Below are positions 15,895 to 25,827 of a DNA stretch of 56,627 nt, one piece after another. The stretch is from Thiococcus pfennigii (lineage in GTDB: Bacteria > Pseudomonadota > Gammaproteobacteria > Chromatiales > Chromatiaceae), in NCBI RefSeq assembly GCF_016583835.1, contig NZ_NRRW01000024.1, positions 1 to 56,627 of the forward strand. The letters are read 5' to 3'. A program made the position numbers and the translations under genes. Numbering within the stretch: position 1 is the first letter of the stretch; the number at the start of each line of letters is the position of its first letter. Below the pieces are notes generated by a model. The model did not search any database. It saw nothing but the letters and a program-made list of their open reading frames with translations, and had not been told where the DNA came from.

Positions 15895-16806
15895 TCAGTC
15901 GGGTTCGTCGGGCGCGACCGTCGGCCCCTGGGGGGGCTGTGGGGCCTCGGCCAGAACCCGGCGCAGGAGTTCGGGGTCGTCGAGATCGAAGCGCAACGAG
16001 AAGGCCCCGCCCGGCCCGACCCGCAGCCGCCGGCCGTAGAGGTCGACGAGGGTGCCCGGCGGGGCACTGCCGTAGAGGATCACCTCGGCGCGGACCTGTA
16101 CCCCGCCGGCACCGCCCGGCACCGCCGCGTAGCCGGCGGCCGCCGGCCCCTCGCCCCAGCGTGGCGGCCGCTCGGTAGCACCCCCCGCCCGCGGACTCGG
16201 CGACGACTCGGCCGCCGGCGCCGCCTGCCCCACCGCGGGCGGCAGCAGCCCCCAGACCGGAGGATACACGGCCGACGCCACCGCCAGTGGCCGCTCGGGC
16301 GAGTCGTCCTCCGGCGCCCGGCCCCCGGCGATCGGCTCGGGATCGCCGCGACCGCCCGATCGCGACCAGTGCCAACGCGCCGAACGCAGCAACACGAGCC
16401 AGCCGCCGTCGGCGGTCGCCAGGCCGAGCTCGGCCTCGTAGTCGCCCTCCTCGGCGAGGGCGACCTCGACGACCCCGCTGCGCGCCAGCGCCGGATCGCC
16501 GAGCCGCTCGGTCGCCACCTCGGCGACGGCCCCGTTGCGGCGGATCAACCGCAGCCGCGCCACCGGCTCGGTCACCCCGGCGCTGCCGGGAAATTCGGCA
16601 TCCAGACGCGCCCAATCGGCGGCGCTGACCGACCAGCGAAGCCGCGCCGCCGCTGGCCCGGCCGGCTCGATCAGCAGCATCGGGGAGGGTTCGCGAGGCG
16701 CCTCAGCCACTGCCGGCCCGCCCATCGGCAGGATCGACGGCCCGCGTGGCACGCTCGATGACCTCGGCCGTCGGCCCGCAGGGGACAGGGAGGTGGACGG
16801 GGGCAC
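15895..16806 (-). CDS. DUF4912 domain protein next to glgX
   Basis: A 303-residue protein. DUF4912-like features are LRWSVSAADWARLDAEFPGS near residue 60 and YEAELGLATADGGWLVLLRS near 140. After a Pro-rich linker a small C-terminal domain reads ILYGSAPPGTLVDLYGRRL and FSLRFDLDD, as in other members. The family is found beside glycogen and GH57 enzymes, and glgX is directly upstream here. Its function is unknown; carbohydrate binding is a plausible guess. The start is uncertain: 16806 is the longest ATG, 16725 is another, and a 77-residue frame starting at 16936 overlaps it. Confidence 0.68.
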   Translation of the reverse strand: MPPSTSLSPAGRRPRSSSVPRGPSILPMGGPAVAEAPREPSPMLLIEPAGPAAARLRWSVSAADWARLDAEFPGSAGVTEPVARLRLIRRNGAVAEVATERLGDPALARSGVVEVALAEEGDYEAELGLATADGGWLVLLRSARWHWSRSGGRGDPEPIAGGRAPEDDSPERPLAVASAVYPPVWGLLPPAVGQAAPAAESSPSPRAGGATERPPRWGEGPAAAGYAAVPGGAGGVQVRAEVILYGSAPPGTLVDLYGRRLRVGPGGAFSLRFDLDDPELLRRVLAEAPQPPQGPTVAPDEPD

Positions 16807-17119
16807 GGGGTGCCCGTTGGTCGCGGCGGTCGATCGGCTCGGCCTCGCGGGGACTGGTCTCGGTCGGCGATGCGGGTTTGCCGGGCACCAGGCGCCTGCG
16901 CCGCCCGATGGCGAGATGGATGTTGGTCGCAGTCATCGAAGAAACGGCTTCCTGAACTCGGGCCAGATGACGCCAGGCCGCCCTCCCCGGCCCCGCCCCG
17001 TGCCCGAGAAGCGCGACGGTCCAACGCCCCAGCGCCTACATGAGGCTCCAGATTAGGCCCCGGAGCAAGCCCCCGTCCAGCCCTGCGCAGGCGCTCGATC
17101 GCTTTCCGGCGCGCCGCGC
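16807..17119. other. Spacer between glgX and the DUF4912 gene
   Basis: This is 313 bp on the downstream side of glgX. A minus-strand frame from 16936 (MTATNIHLAIGRRRRLVPGK) overlaps the start of the DUF4912 gene in another frame. It could be the true N-terminus cut off by a frameshift, or chance. Nothing else is recognised. Confidence 0.35.
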
Positions 17120-19213
17120 TCAAGCTGCCGGAATCGCCTCGAGGACGACAATCGTGTGCGGACCGGCGCGATAGGACCCGCCGGTGACGGCGGGCTGCTC
17201 GAGTGGCGGGCTGATGTCCTCGGGCGTGTCGAGCCCGGTGTCGACGGCCCGCCGCCAGGTCCAGTCGGGCAGGACCGGCAGGGCGAAGGTCTGCGGCTCG
17301 TCGTCCATGTTGAGGAGGACGTGCAACGGCGCCTCCTCGGCGGTGCGCCCGGAGAGGGTGAAGGCCAGATAGCGGGCACGCTCGTCGTCCCAGTTCGGCG
17401 CGTCGAGCTCCAGGCCGTGCCAACGGATGTCGGGCTGATCGGTGAAGGGGGCGCGGTGGCGGCCGGAGAGGAAGTAGCGCCGTCGGAGGCTCGCGTGGCG
17501 CTTGCGCAGCGCGATCAGCTCGCGGGTGAAGCGCAACAGGTCGCGGTGGGTCTCGAGGAGGCCCCAATCGAACCAGCCGGTGGCGTTGTCCTGACACCAG
17601 GCGTTGTTGTTGCCACCCTGGCTGCGCATCACCTCGTCGCCGGCCAACAGCATCGGGATCCCCTGGCTCACCATCAGGATGGTCAAGAAGTTGCGCACCT
17701 GGCGGCGGCGCAGCGCCCGGATCAGCGGGTCGTCGGTCGGCCCCTCGACGCCGCCGTTCCAGCTCAGGTTCTCCTTGCTGCCGTCGCGATTGCCCTCGTG
17801 ATTGGCCTCGTTGTGCTTGTGCTCGTAGCTGACCAGGTCGGCCAATGTGAAGCCGTCATGACAGGTGATGAAGTTGATGCTGTTGATCGGCAGGCGCAGG
17901 TTGGCCTCGTAGAGGTCGCTGCTGCCGGCGATGCGCGTGGCGACCTCGCCGACCAGCCCCGGGTCGCCGCGCACGAAGCGCCGGATGCTGTCGCGATAGC
18001 GCCCGTTCCACTCCATCCAGCGGTAGCCCGGGAAGCTGCCGACCTGATACAACCCGGCGGCATCCCAGGCCTCGGCGATGATCTTGGTGGAGGCCAGGGC
18101 TTCGGAGAGCTCGATGCCCCAGATGACGGGCGGGTGGGCCATCGGCATCCCGTTCGCGTCGCGCGCCATAGCGCTCGCCAGATCGAAGCGGAACCCGTCG
18201 ACATGCATCTCGCGTACCCAGTACTCCAGGCAATCGATGATGAAGCGGCTGACGAATGGGTGATTGGCGTTGACCGTGTTGCCGCAGCCGGTGAAGTCGA
18301 GATAGATGCCCTTGTTGATCTGGTCGAGGCAGTAGAAGGTCTCGTTGCCGAAGCCCTTGAAGTTGATCACGGGGCCGGCGCCGTTGCCCTCGGCCGTGTG
18401 GTTGAAGACCACGTCCAGGATGACGCCGATCCCGGCCCGGTGCAGGGCCTTGACCATGTCGCGGAACTCGCGCCGGTGGGTGCCCGCCTCCGGGGTCACG
18501 CAGTAGCCCGGGTGCGGCGAGAAGAAGCTATGGGTGCTGTAGCCCCAGTAATTGCTGAGGCCGGCCTCCCAGACGGGCTTGGGGACATCCTGGACGTCGA
18601 AGGCCATCACCGGCATCAGCTCGACGTGGGTGATCCCGAGGGCCTCCAGATAGGGGATCTTCTCGATGATGCCGGCGAAGGTCCCGGGGTGACGCACGCC
18701 CGAGGAGGGATCACGGGTGAAGCCCCCGACGTGCAGTTCGTAGATGATGGTCTCCTCCGAGGGGATGCGCAGCGGCCGATCGCCCTCCCAGTCGTAGGTC
18801 TCGGCGAGGACGACGGCGCGCGGCGAGTCGTGTGGCTGCGGCCCGTCGCGCCAGCGCCGCCAGCGATCCCAGACCTCGGTCGTCGCGGCCCGCGCCCAGG
18901 GGTCGATCAGTTCGACGCGCGCGTCGAAGCGCAGCCCCCGGCCGCTCGGGTCGTAGGGGCCGTCCATGCGCCAGGTGTAATGGACCCCGGGCGGCAGGTC
19001 GATGACCAGGACGTGCCAGGTGAAGAAGGTGTGGTTGACCCGCGGATCGAGCCGGATCACCTGGAAGGGCTCCGCGCTCGTTGCCGAGGCGTAGAGCAGC
19101 AGCTCCGCCCCGGTCGCGTGGCGGCCATAGACGGAGAAATTGACGCCGAGCTCCTCGACGCTCGCCCCGGACGGGTAGCGCCGCCCAGGGCGCGTCTCAT
19201 ATTGGCGAATCAT
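17120..19213 (-). CDS. glgX: Glycogen debranching enzyme / isoamylase
   Basis: A 697-residue GH13 enzyme (subfamily 11). The N-terminal CBM48-like part is SVEELGVNFSVYGRHATGAE. Catalytic-barrel motifs in order are VILDVVFNHTAEG, the nucleophile Asp in VDGFRFDLASAM, the acid/base Glu in IIAEAWDAAGLYQVG, and the third Asp in FITCHDGFTLADLVSY. It hydrolyses alpha-1,6 branch points of glycogen already trimmed by phosphorylase, in the cytoplasm. I chose the ATG at 19213 (MIRQYETRPGRRYPSG), the usual family start; upstream in-frame sequence is not homologous. DUF4912 lies downstream on the same strand. Confidence 0.92.
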   Translation of the reverse strand: MIRQYETRPGRRYPSGASVEELGVNFSVYGRHATGAELLLYASATSAEPFQVIRLDPRVNHTFFTWHVLVIDLPPGVHYTWRMDGPYDPSGRGLRFDARVELIDPWARAATTEVWDRWRRWRDGPQPHDSPRAVVLAETYDWEGDRPLRIPSEETIIYELHVGGFTRDPSSGVRHPGTFAGIIEKIPYLEALGITHVELMPVMAFDVQDVPKPVWEAGLSNYWGYSTHSFFSPHPGYCVTPEAGTHRREFRDMVKALHRAGIGVILDVVFNHTAEGNGAGPVINFKGFGNETFYCLDQINKGIYLDFTGCGNTVNANHPFVSRFIIDCLEYWVREMHVDGFRFDLASAMARDANGMPMAHPPVIWGIELSEALASTKIIAEAWDAAGLYQVGSFPGYRWMEWNGRYRDSIRRFVRGDPGLVGEVATRIAGSSDLYEANLRLPINSINFITCHDGFTLADLVSYEHKHNEANHEGNRDGSKENLSWNGGVEGPTDDPLIRALRRRQVRNFLTILMVSQGIPMLLAGDEVMRSQGGNNNAWCQDNATGWFDWGLLETHRDLLRFTRELIALRKRHASLRRRYFLSGRHRAPFTDQPDIRWHGLELDAPNWDDERARYLAFTLSGRTAEEAPLHVLLNMDDEPQTFALPVLPDWTWRRAVDTGLDTPEDISPPLEQPAVTGGSYRAGPHTIVVLEAIPAA

Positions 19214-19600
19214 CGGCTGGACCGCTCGTGTAGTGATCAGGGGGCCATGGTCGGGTGTCGATGCTGGGGGGTGTGACGGGCAGGCGAGACCCGGGTCCCT
19301 TGCACCCGCGAGACACCAGGACCGTCGGGTGCCGGCAGGCCCGTCGTTGCCGCCGGCGGGCGGGCGACGGCCGAACGACGTCCTGCGGATGGTCTCGATC
19401 AGGGCCGCCAGACAGGGCGACGGGCGCCAGCCGCCGGCGAACCATCGCCGACGAATGCGCCCATGGCGATTATCGTTCATCCGCGTCCCCGTTAGAAGCG
19501 GTTCGGCGCCGATCGCGCGCCGCGCCCGCCAGATCCCCATCATCTTGGGGGACACGCCCGCGCTCGACAACGTGCGGGCCGGTTGCGGCACGCCCGTGCC
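19214..19600. other. Spacer upstream of glgX, nothing recognised
   Basis: 387 bp between the glgX start and the end of the MFS gene, both on the minus strand. It must hold the glgX promoter and probably the MFS terminator, but I could not identify either with confidence. Frames crossing it have no recognisable motif. Confidence 0.35.
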
Positions 19601-20740
19601 TCAGAAGCGGCGCCCCCGATCCACCCAACCCCAGACCAGCAGCCCGCCGAGCGCCGCCACCCCGGCACAGAGGACGAAGGTGACGCTCGCCCCGAGCGTC
19701 GTCCAGAGGACCCCGCTCGCCAGGGCGCCCCCCGCCCCGCCGACGCCGAAGCTCGCGCTGTTGTAGAGGGCCTGGCCACGCCCCTGCGTGCGCCCCGGGA
19801 AGTAATGATAGGCGAGGTGGATTGCCGCCGCGTGAAAGGCGCCGAAGGTCGCCGCATGCAGGGCCTGAGCGAGGATCTGCACGGTCGGCACGGCGATGAA
19901 GGCGCCAATCAACAGCCAGCGCGCGACCGCCAGGACGAAGGTTGCGAGCAGGATGCGCCGCGCGCCGAAGACATCGAGCATCCGGTGCATGCCGAGGAAG
20001 ACGAGGACCTCGATCGCCACGGCCCAGGCCCAGAGGCCGCCGATGGCCAGGCTACCGTAGCCGGCCTCTTCCAGATAGATCGAATAGAAGGCGTAGTAGG
20101 CCCCGTGACTCATCTGCATCAGCAGGCCGCTCGCCAGGAAGGCCTGGATCTCGGGGCGCCGCAACAGCCCGGCGAGCGACGGAGACTCCTCGGCGTGGAC
20201 CACCGCCCGACCCTCGGGGACCGCCAGCGTGCTCAGCCAGACGCCGACGTAGAGGGCCAGGACGACGAGCGGCACGACCTCGTTGCCCAGGTGCTGCCGG
20301 CCGATGCCGACGAGGCCGACGGCCAGGATGAAGCCGATCGAGCCCCACAGCCGGATGCTCGCGTAGCGATTGACGCGGGCGCCGAGGTGGCTGAAGGTGG
20401 CCGCCTCCATCTGCGGCAGCGAGGCGTTCCAGAAGAAGCTGAACAGGACCATCACGAGCGCCATCTCGGCCAGCCCGTCGGCGACGAAGACGGCGAGGAA
20501 GGCGATGGCCGAGAGCAGCGAGGCCAGCCGCACGATCGGCATCCGCCGACCCTGGCGGTCGGCGAGCCAGCCCCAGACGTTCGGCGCGACGATCTTGGTC
20601 GCCAGCAGGATCGCGACCAGCTGCCCGATCGCGAGCGCCGAGAAGCCGCGCTCCTGGAGATAGAGCCCCCAGTAGGGCATCAGGGCGCCGAGCGACCCGA
20701 AGTAGAAGAAATAGAAGCTCGCGAGGCGCCAGTAGGGCAT
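19601..20740 (-). CDS. MFS transporter (MFS_1-like, HcaT/LacY-type)
   Basis: A 379-residue transporter with about twelve hydrophobic segments, starting MPYWRLASFYFFYFGSLGAL. The loop 2-3 motif WGWLADRQGRRMPIVRLASL is the MFS signature, and SHGAYYAFYSIYLEEAGYGS starts the second half. This start and the length fit the MFS_1-like family related to HcaT and nucleoside or sugar symporters. The substrate is unknown. It follows aroC on the same strand after 50 nt and may share its transcript. The ATG at 20740 was chosen because earlier in-frame sequence is aroC in another frame. Confidence 0.85.
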   Translation of the reverse strand: MPYWRLASFYFFYFGSLGALMPYWGLYLQERGFSALAIGQLVAILLATKIVAPNVWGWLADRQGRRMPIVRLASLLSAIAFLAVFVADGLAEMALVMVLFSFFWNASLPQMEAATFSHLGARVNRYASIRLWGSIGFILAVGLVGIGRQHLGNEVVPLVVLALYVGVWLSTLAVPEGRAVVHAEESPSLAGLLRRPEIQAFLASGLLMQMSHGAYYAFYSIYLEEAGYGSLAIGGLWAWAVAIEVLVFLGMHRMLDVFGARRILLATFVLAVARWLLIGAFIAVPTVQILAQALHAATFGAFHAAAIHLAYHYFPGRTQGRGQALYNSASFGVGGAGGALASGVLWTTLGASVTFVLCAGVAALGGLLVWGWVDRGRRF

Positions 20741-20790
20741 CGATGGGGTCGGCCCGGCCGCACCGGCCGGGCATCCGGGTAGCGCCCGGC

Positions 20791-21894
20791 TCAGGCCGGG
20801 GCCGCGGGCGGGATGGCGGGGGTGGTCGGGGCGACGTCGGCGTTCTGGGCGCGATGGCGCAGCAGGTGATCCATCAGGACCAGCGCCAGCATCGCCTCGG
20901 CGATCGGCGTCGCGCGGATGCCGACGCAGGGGTCGTGGCGGCCGGTCGTGACGACCTCGGTCGGGGCGCCCGTGGCGTCGATCGTGCGACCCGGCACCCG
21001 GATGCTCGAGGTCGGCTTGAGGGCCAAGCGGGCGACGATGTCCTGACCGCTGGAGATGCCGCCGAGCACGCCGCCGGCGTTGTTGCTCAGGAAGCCCTCG
21101 GGGGTCAGCTGGTCGCGATGCTCGCTGCCACGCTGGGTCACGGCGGCGAAGCCGGCGCCGATCTCGACCCCCTTGACGGCGTTGATCCCCATCAGGGCGT
21201 GGGCGATGTCGGCGTCGAGGCGGTCGAAGACCGGCTCGCCGAGACCGGGCGGAACGCCGGTCGCGACCACCGTCACCTCGGCGCCGATCGAGTCGCCGTC
21301 CTTGCGTAGCGCGTCCATGAAGGCCTCGAGCGCGGGCACGGCCGCCGCATCGGGGAAGAAGAAGGGATTCTGCTCGACGGCCGCCCAGTCGAAGCCCGCC
21401 GGGCGGTGCGGGCCGAGCTGCGAAAGGTAGCCGCGGATGCGCACCCCATGGCGCACCGCCAGATACTTCTTCGCGATGGCCCCGGCCGCGACCCGCACCG
21501 CCGTCTCGCGCGCCGACGAGCGCCCGCCGCCGCGCGGATCGCGCAGGCCGTACTTCAGGAGATAGCTGTAGTCGGCATGGCCCGGGCGGACCTTGGCGGC
21601 GATCTGCGCATAGTCCTGCGAGCGCTGATCCTCGTTGTGAATCAGGAGCCCGATCGGGGTGCCGGTCGTCACCCCCTCGTAGACCCCCGAGAGGATCTGG
21701 ACGCGATCGGCCTCGCGTCGCTGGGTCGTGTGGCGCGACGTGCCCGGGCGGCGCCGGTCCAGATCCGGCTGCAGGTCGGCCTCGCCGAGCGGCAGCCCCG
21801 GCGGGCAACCGTCGACGATCCCACCGATCGCCGGCCCGTGGCTCTCACCGAAGCTGGTGACGACGAAGAGCTTGCCGAAGCTGTTTCCGGACAT
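20791..21894 (-). CDS. aroC: Chorismate synthase
   Basis: A 367-residue enzyme of the shikimate pathway that converts 5-enolpyruvylshikimate 3-phosphate to chorismate with reduced FMN. Signatures present: [18 protein letters not shown] at the N-terminus, [18 protein letters not shown], the flavin-site [18 protein letters not shown], and [11 protein letters not shown] near the C-terminus. The length is normal for the bacterial enzyme. The ATG at 21894 gives [10 protein letters not shown], the standard start. The gene lies 61 nt after the tolC-like gene on the same strand, with the MFS gene following. Confidence 0.95.
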   Translation of the reverse strand: MSGNSFGKLFVVTSFGESHGPAIGGIVDGCPPGLPLGEADLQPDLDRRRPGTSRHTTQRREADRVQILSGVYEGVTTGTPIGLLIHNEDQRSQDYAQIAAKVRPGHADYSYLLKYGLRDPRGGGRSSARETAVRVAAGAIAKKYLAVRHGVRIRGYLSQLGPHRPAGFDWAAVEQNPFFFPDAAAVPALEAFMDALRKDGDSIGAEVTVVATGVPPGLGEPVFDRLDADIAHALMGINAVKGVEIGAGFAAVTQRGSEHRDQLTPEGFLSNNAGGVLGGISSGQDIVARLALKPTSSIRVPGRTIDATGAPTEVVTTGRHDPCVGIRATPIAEAMLALVLMDHLLRHRAQNADVAPTTPAIPPAAPA

Positions 21895-21955
21895 CTTGGG
21901 TCTCGCGGGCTCAGGGGCGGCGGGCCGAGCGCGATCGCGCTCGGCGCGATCGAGG

Positions 21956-23377
21956 TCAGTAGGCCGGCGGCGGGACCGTATCCTGCGGGTCGAGCCAGGC
22001 GTTGGCCTTGGCCAAGACCTCCCGGTTCAGGGTGCTGGTCGCCTGGTGGAGCTTGACGCCGTTGATGATGTAGTCATAGCGGGCGCTCAGGTACTGGAAT
22101 TCCGCCTCGAACAGGAGCTGCTGGGCGTTGAGCACGTCGACCTGGGTCCGGGTGCCGACCTCGAGCCCGGCCTGGGTCGACTCCAGGGCGCTGCGTGCCG
22201 ACACGATGGCCGCCTGCCGCGCCTCGACGTCGCTGATGTTCGAGAGGATCCCGCGGAAGGAGTCCTTGACCAGGTTCAGCACGGCCCGCCGCTGCTGATC
22301 GAGGCGACTCTGGGCGGCGCTGAAGTCGTGGCCGGCCTGGCGGGTGCGCGAGGTCACGGCCCCGCCCTGGAAGATGGGCACCGAGACGCGCAGGCCGACG
22401 AAGGCCGTCTCGGTATCGGTCCCGGTGTCGGCCTGCGACTCGTCCCAGTTGTAGCCGGCCTGCAGATCGACCTTCGGCAGGTGGCCGCTGCGCTCGATCT
22501 CGATCTGCTGCTTGGCCGCGGTCGCCGCCTGCTGGGCCGCGGCGATGCCGTAGTTGCGCTGGAGCGCGGTCTCGACCCACTGGTCGATGTCGTTCGGCTC
22601 CGGCGGCGCCAGGGGCAGCTGCCCGCCGAGACGGGCGATCGGCACGCGGATCGGGCCGACGATGACGCGCAGGGCTTCCCAGGCGTTGCCGAGGGCGTTC
22701 TCGGCGGCGATCAGGGTAGCGCGCGAGCGGTCGTAGGCGGCCTGGCTCTCGTTGACGTCGGTGATCGCGACCAGGCCGACGTCGAAGCGCTGCCTGGACT
22801 GCTCGAGCGTGCGCTCGTTGGCGCGCACCAGGGCCTGCTGCACGCGCACCGCATCGGCCGCCCGCAGGACCCCGAAATAGGCCTCGGTCGTGCGCACCAT
22901 CAGCGCGAGCTGGGCATCGCTGTACTGGGCCTCGGCCTGGGCGATCGTCGCATCGCTCTGGCGCAACCGGATCCAGTTGGCCCGATCGAAGACGGACTGG
23001 GTCAGGACCGCCGACAAGGACTCCTGCGAATAGCTGTCGCTGCGCTCGAAGCGGCGTTCGCCGGAACCGATCGAGAAGCGGTCGCGGATCGGGAAGCCGC
23101 CAGCCGGGTCGTACCTGAGGCTGGGTACGCTGGTCGTCCCGGAGACCTTGGAATCGACATACTCCGCCGAACCCTCGAGGCCGAACGACGGCAGCAGCAG
23201 CGCCCGCGCCTGGGGTTTGAGCTCGCGCGTCGAGGCCAGGATCTGTTCCGCCTCGCCCAGCCTCGGGTCGCTCTCGACCGCGATATCGTAGATCTGAAGC
23301 AGGTCCTCTGCGTGCCCTGGAAGCGGCAACACGACGCAGCACAGGACGGCGACGATGGCCGGGATTGATCTGAACAT
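21956..23377 (-). CDS. TolC family outer-membrane channel
   Basis: A 473-residue outer-membrane efflux protein. The signal peptide is [20 protein letters not shown], and mature TolC features begin at [20 protein letters not shown]. Two repeats of long coiled helices are seen (for example [19 protein letters not shown] and [20 protein letters not shown]). The motif [19 protein letters not shown] is the standard TolC ending. It would form the trimeric exit duct of a type I secretion or RND/ABC efflux system. No inner-membrane partner lies nearby. The ATG at 23377 was chosen because it starts a proper signal peptide. Confidence 0.9.
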   Translation of the reverse strand: MFRSIPAIVAVLCCVVLPLPGHAEDLLQIYDIAVESDPRLGEAEQILASTRELKPQARALLLPSFGLEGSAEYVDSKVSGTTSVPSLRYDPAGGFPIRDRFSIGSGERRFERSDSYSQESLSAVLTQSVFDRANWIRLRQSDATIAQAEAQYSDAQLALMVRTTEAYFGVLRAADAVRVQQALVRANERTLEQSRQRFDVGLVAITDVNESQAAYDRSRATLIAAENALGNAWEALRVIVGPIRVPIARLGGQLPLAPPEPNDIDQWVETALQRNYGIAAAQQAATAAKQQIEIERSGHLPKVDLQAGYNWDESQADTGTDTETAFVGLRVSVPIFQGGAVTSRTRQAGHDFSAAQSRLDQQRRAVLNLVKDSFRGILSNISDVEARQAAIVSARSALESTQAGLEVGTRTQVDVLNAQQLLFEAEFQYLSARYDYIINGVKLHQATSTLNREVLAKANAWLDPQDTVPPPAY

Positions 23378-23530
23378 CCTCGATGAATCCTCAAGCGCCC
23401 GATGAAAGGCATATAAGCTAACACAAACCGCGCCGACTTGAGGGGACCTTGACGGGGCGGGCGACCCGCTCGTCGGCCGCCCGGCCCCCGCCGGCGATCG
23501 CCAACCCACGAACCGGAGTGCCTTGCCGAG

Positions 23531-24559
23531 ATGGGCCAACTGCAAATCAGCGACTTTCGCCCCGCCTGGTGGCTGGCCAACCCGCACCTGCAGACCCTGT
23601 GGCCGAGCCTGGCGCGCGCCCGCCCGCGCTTGAGGCTGCCGCGGCGGCGCATCGAACTGCCCGACGGGGATTTCATCGACCTGGCCGTCGCCGAGGGCCA
23701 GGGCCCGCGCGTGTTGGTCATCCACGGCCTGGAGGGGAGCCTGCAATCGCACTATGCCGGGGCCCTGGTGGCGCGCCTCGCCGCCCAGGGCTATCGGCCG
23801 ATCTTCATGCACCTGCGCGGCTGCGGCGACGAGCCTAACCGCCTCCAGCGCGGCTATCACTCGGGGGCGAGCGACGACCTCGCCGCCGTCCTCGTCGAGC
23901 TCGCCGAGGATCCCGAAGGCCCGCTGCTCGCGGCCGTCGGCTTCTCGCTCGGCGGCAACCTGCTGCTGAAGTACCTCGGCGAGACGCGCCAGCCACCGCT
24001 CGCGAGCGCGGTTGCCGTGTCGGTCCCCTTCGTGCTGCGCGATGCGATGCTGCGGCTCGAGCGCGGCGTCTCGCGCCTCTACCACCGCCACCTGCTCGCG
24101 AAGCTCAAGGCCGCCTACCGGCGCAAGCTCGCACACCTCGGCCTGCCGGACGACCCCGCGCTCGCCGAGATCGACGACATCGACACCTTCGACGACCGCA
24201 TCACGGCGCCGTTGAACGGCTTCGCCGGGGCCTACGACTACTACGCACGGTGCAGCTGCCGGCGGTTCCTGCCCGGTATCACGACACCGACCCTGATCCT
24301 GCACGCCCGCGACGACCCCTTCATGTACCCGCGCACCATCCCCTACGAACACGAACTCGGCCCGGGCGTGACGCTCGAGCTCGCCGAGGGTGGCGGCCAC
24401 GTCGGCTTCATCGCCGGGGCCGTCCCCGGGCGGCCCGTCTACTGGCTCGAGGGACGCATCCTGCGCCACCTCGACGCCTGCATGGCGCGGGCGCAGGCCG
24501 GCCCTCAGGGCGACGCGCCACCGGGGCAGAGGGTCCCGGTCGCGAACGCGCAGACATAG
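23531..24559 (+). CDS. YheT family alpha/beta hydrolase
   Basis: A 342-residue hydrolase of the YheT/ABHD type. It opens with FRPAWWLANPHLQTLWPSL, a family hallmark, followed by LVIHGLEGSLQSHYAGALV, MHLRGCGDEPNRL, the nucleophile in VGFSLGGNLLLKYLGE, the acid in LILHARDDPFMYP and the His in GGHVGFIAG. Cellular esterase activity is likely; the substrate is unknown. It is divergent from tolC. Its 3' end runs 55 bp into the end of the convergent marC-like gene. Confidence 0.9.
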   Translation: MGQLQISDFRPAWWLANPHLQTLWPSLARARPRLRLPRRRIELPDGDFIDLAVAEGQGPRVLVIHGLEGSLQSHYAGALVARLAAQGYRPIFMHLRGCGDEPNRLQRGYHSGASDDLAAVLVELAEDPEGPLLAAVGFSLGGNLLLKYLGETRQPPLASAVAVSVPFVLRDAMLRLERGVSRLYHRHLLAKLKAAYRRKLAHLGLPDDPALAEIDDIDTFDDRITAPLNGFAGAYDYYARCSCRRFLPGITTPTLILHARDDPFMYPRTIPYEHELGPGVTLELAEGGGHVGFIAGAVPGRPVYWLEGRILRHLDACMARAQAGPQGDAPPGQRVPVANAQT

Positions 24560-25134
24560 GTCGTGAGGCCATCGATCAGCATCTGCACGGCCATCATGAT
24601 CAGCAGCATGCCGCTCAGGCGCACCAGGGCGCGCAGCGTGCGCGGCCCGGCGACCTCCATCAACAGGCCCGAGGCGACCAGGATCAGCGCGCTCGCACCC
24701 CAGGCGAGCGTCATCGCCCCCCACCAGGTCCAGAGTTGGTCGGGCGCGCGGCTCACGAGCAGCAGCAGCGCCGCGACGGCCGACGGGCCGGCGATCATCG
24801 GCACCGCGAGCGGCACGATGAAGGGCTCCTCCTCCCCCTCGCGCAGCGGCTCGCCGGCCTGCGCCCCGGGCAGGACCATCCGCAGCGCGATGACGAAGAG
24901 GACGATGCCGCCGGCGATGCCGAGCGCCGGCTGGCTCAGCCCCAGATAGCGCAGGATCGCCCCGCCGGCGAACAGAAACGCAAGCAGCACCGCGTACGCA
25001 ACGAGCATCTCGCGGACGATGACCCGCAACCGCCGGGCGCGCGGATACCGCCCGAGCAGGGCGTGGAACACCGGGATGTTGCCCAGCGGATCGATGATGA
25101 TGAAGAGCAGGATTGCGGCGGAGAGAAAGTCCAT
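24505..25134 (-). CDS. MarC family membrane protein
   Basis: A 209-residue integral membrane protein with six helices. It opens SAAILLFIIIDPLGNIPVFH, the family signature, with a second half-signature PLAVPMIAGPSAVAALLLL. MarC/YhgN proteins were once linked to multidrug resistance, but that link has been withdrawn; the function remains unknown. The gene converges on the YheT gene and overlaps it by 55 bp. The ATG at 25134 gives the usual start. Confidence 0.9.
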   Translation of the reverse strand: MDFLSAAILLFIIIDPLGNIPVFHALLGRYPRARRLRVIVREMLVAYAVLLAFLFAGGAILRYLGLSQPALGIAGGIVLFVIALRMVLPGAQAGEPLREGEEEPFIVPLAVPMIAGPSAVAALLLLVSRAPDQLWTWWGAMTLAWGASALILVASGLLMEVAGPRTLRALVRLSGMLLIMMAVQMLIDGLTTYVCAFATGTLCPGGASP

Positions 25135-25160
25135 GTCGACCCGCGGGACCGCTCAGTGGC

Positions 25161-25273
25161 GATTCAAGAACAACCGGAAAATCTTCTGAGAGCTACGAAA
25201 CACGCGAAAAAACTGAATACGCATAGAATTATCCGCTGTTTTTCGCGACTTCCGCGCATTTCGTAGTTTCTTG
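25161..25273. repeat. AT-rich palindromic repeat (CTACGAAA family), copy 1
   Basis: The unit starts GATTCAAGAACAACCGG, continues CTACGAAACACGCGAAAA, and closes with the mirrored arm CGCGCATTTCGTAG. Similar units occur at 45141-45309 and 46247-46370. They are much AT-richer than the genome and have no coding capacity. Confidence 0.6.
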
Positions 25274-25313
25274 TCTTCCGCGTGCCTGTATCGGTTGTTT
25301 ATGCACCGGTCCT

Positions 25314-25527
25314 AAGCGCCGCTGGATGGCCGCTGCGCACGTGCCCTTCTACCGGCCCAGACGCCGCCAACGCGGCATCGAGCCGCAACGGCGACGAGCC
25401 GGCTGGAAAGCCGGCGCTCCCAGTCAGCCGCGCGACGGCGAGATGGCTCAGCTTGCGAGCGCCGGCTTCCGTCGGTAAGTCGACCTACGCCACGGCGGTT
25501 TAGGCCTCTTATCCGGGGATACCTCAG
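25314..25527. repeat. Dispersed non-coding repeat, copy 2 (uninterrupted)
   Basis: This is the 214-bp partner of the repeat at 4141-4575. It reads CTTCCGTCGGTAAGTCGACC where copy 1 carries the MITE, so it represents the empty site. Identity is high along the whole unit. The 300 bp that follow, up to the msr gene, hold nothing I recognise. Confidence 0.75.
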
Positions 25528-25827
25528 CCTCTGAGCCGTTTCCACGGGGCGCCGCCCGGCTTCGATGCCGCGTTCGCGACGCGGCGTCTGCGCTCGAAGC
25601 CACTGCCCGGGGCGGACCTCGACGCCTGCGACGAAATCCTTCGAGCCCAACGGCCGAACCGGGCGTGCATGCCGATCGAGCCGGTCCGCCCCGGCATCGG
25701 CGAGAAGGTTCGCCCAAGCGGGCAACCAGTCCAACAGCGGGCACCGGATATGCGCAGACACGCGTAACCGCCCGATGCCACCCCAAACGCACGGGGCTGC
25801 ACGCTGCTGTCAGCCCCGCCCGCGCAG

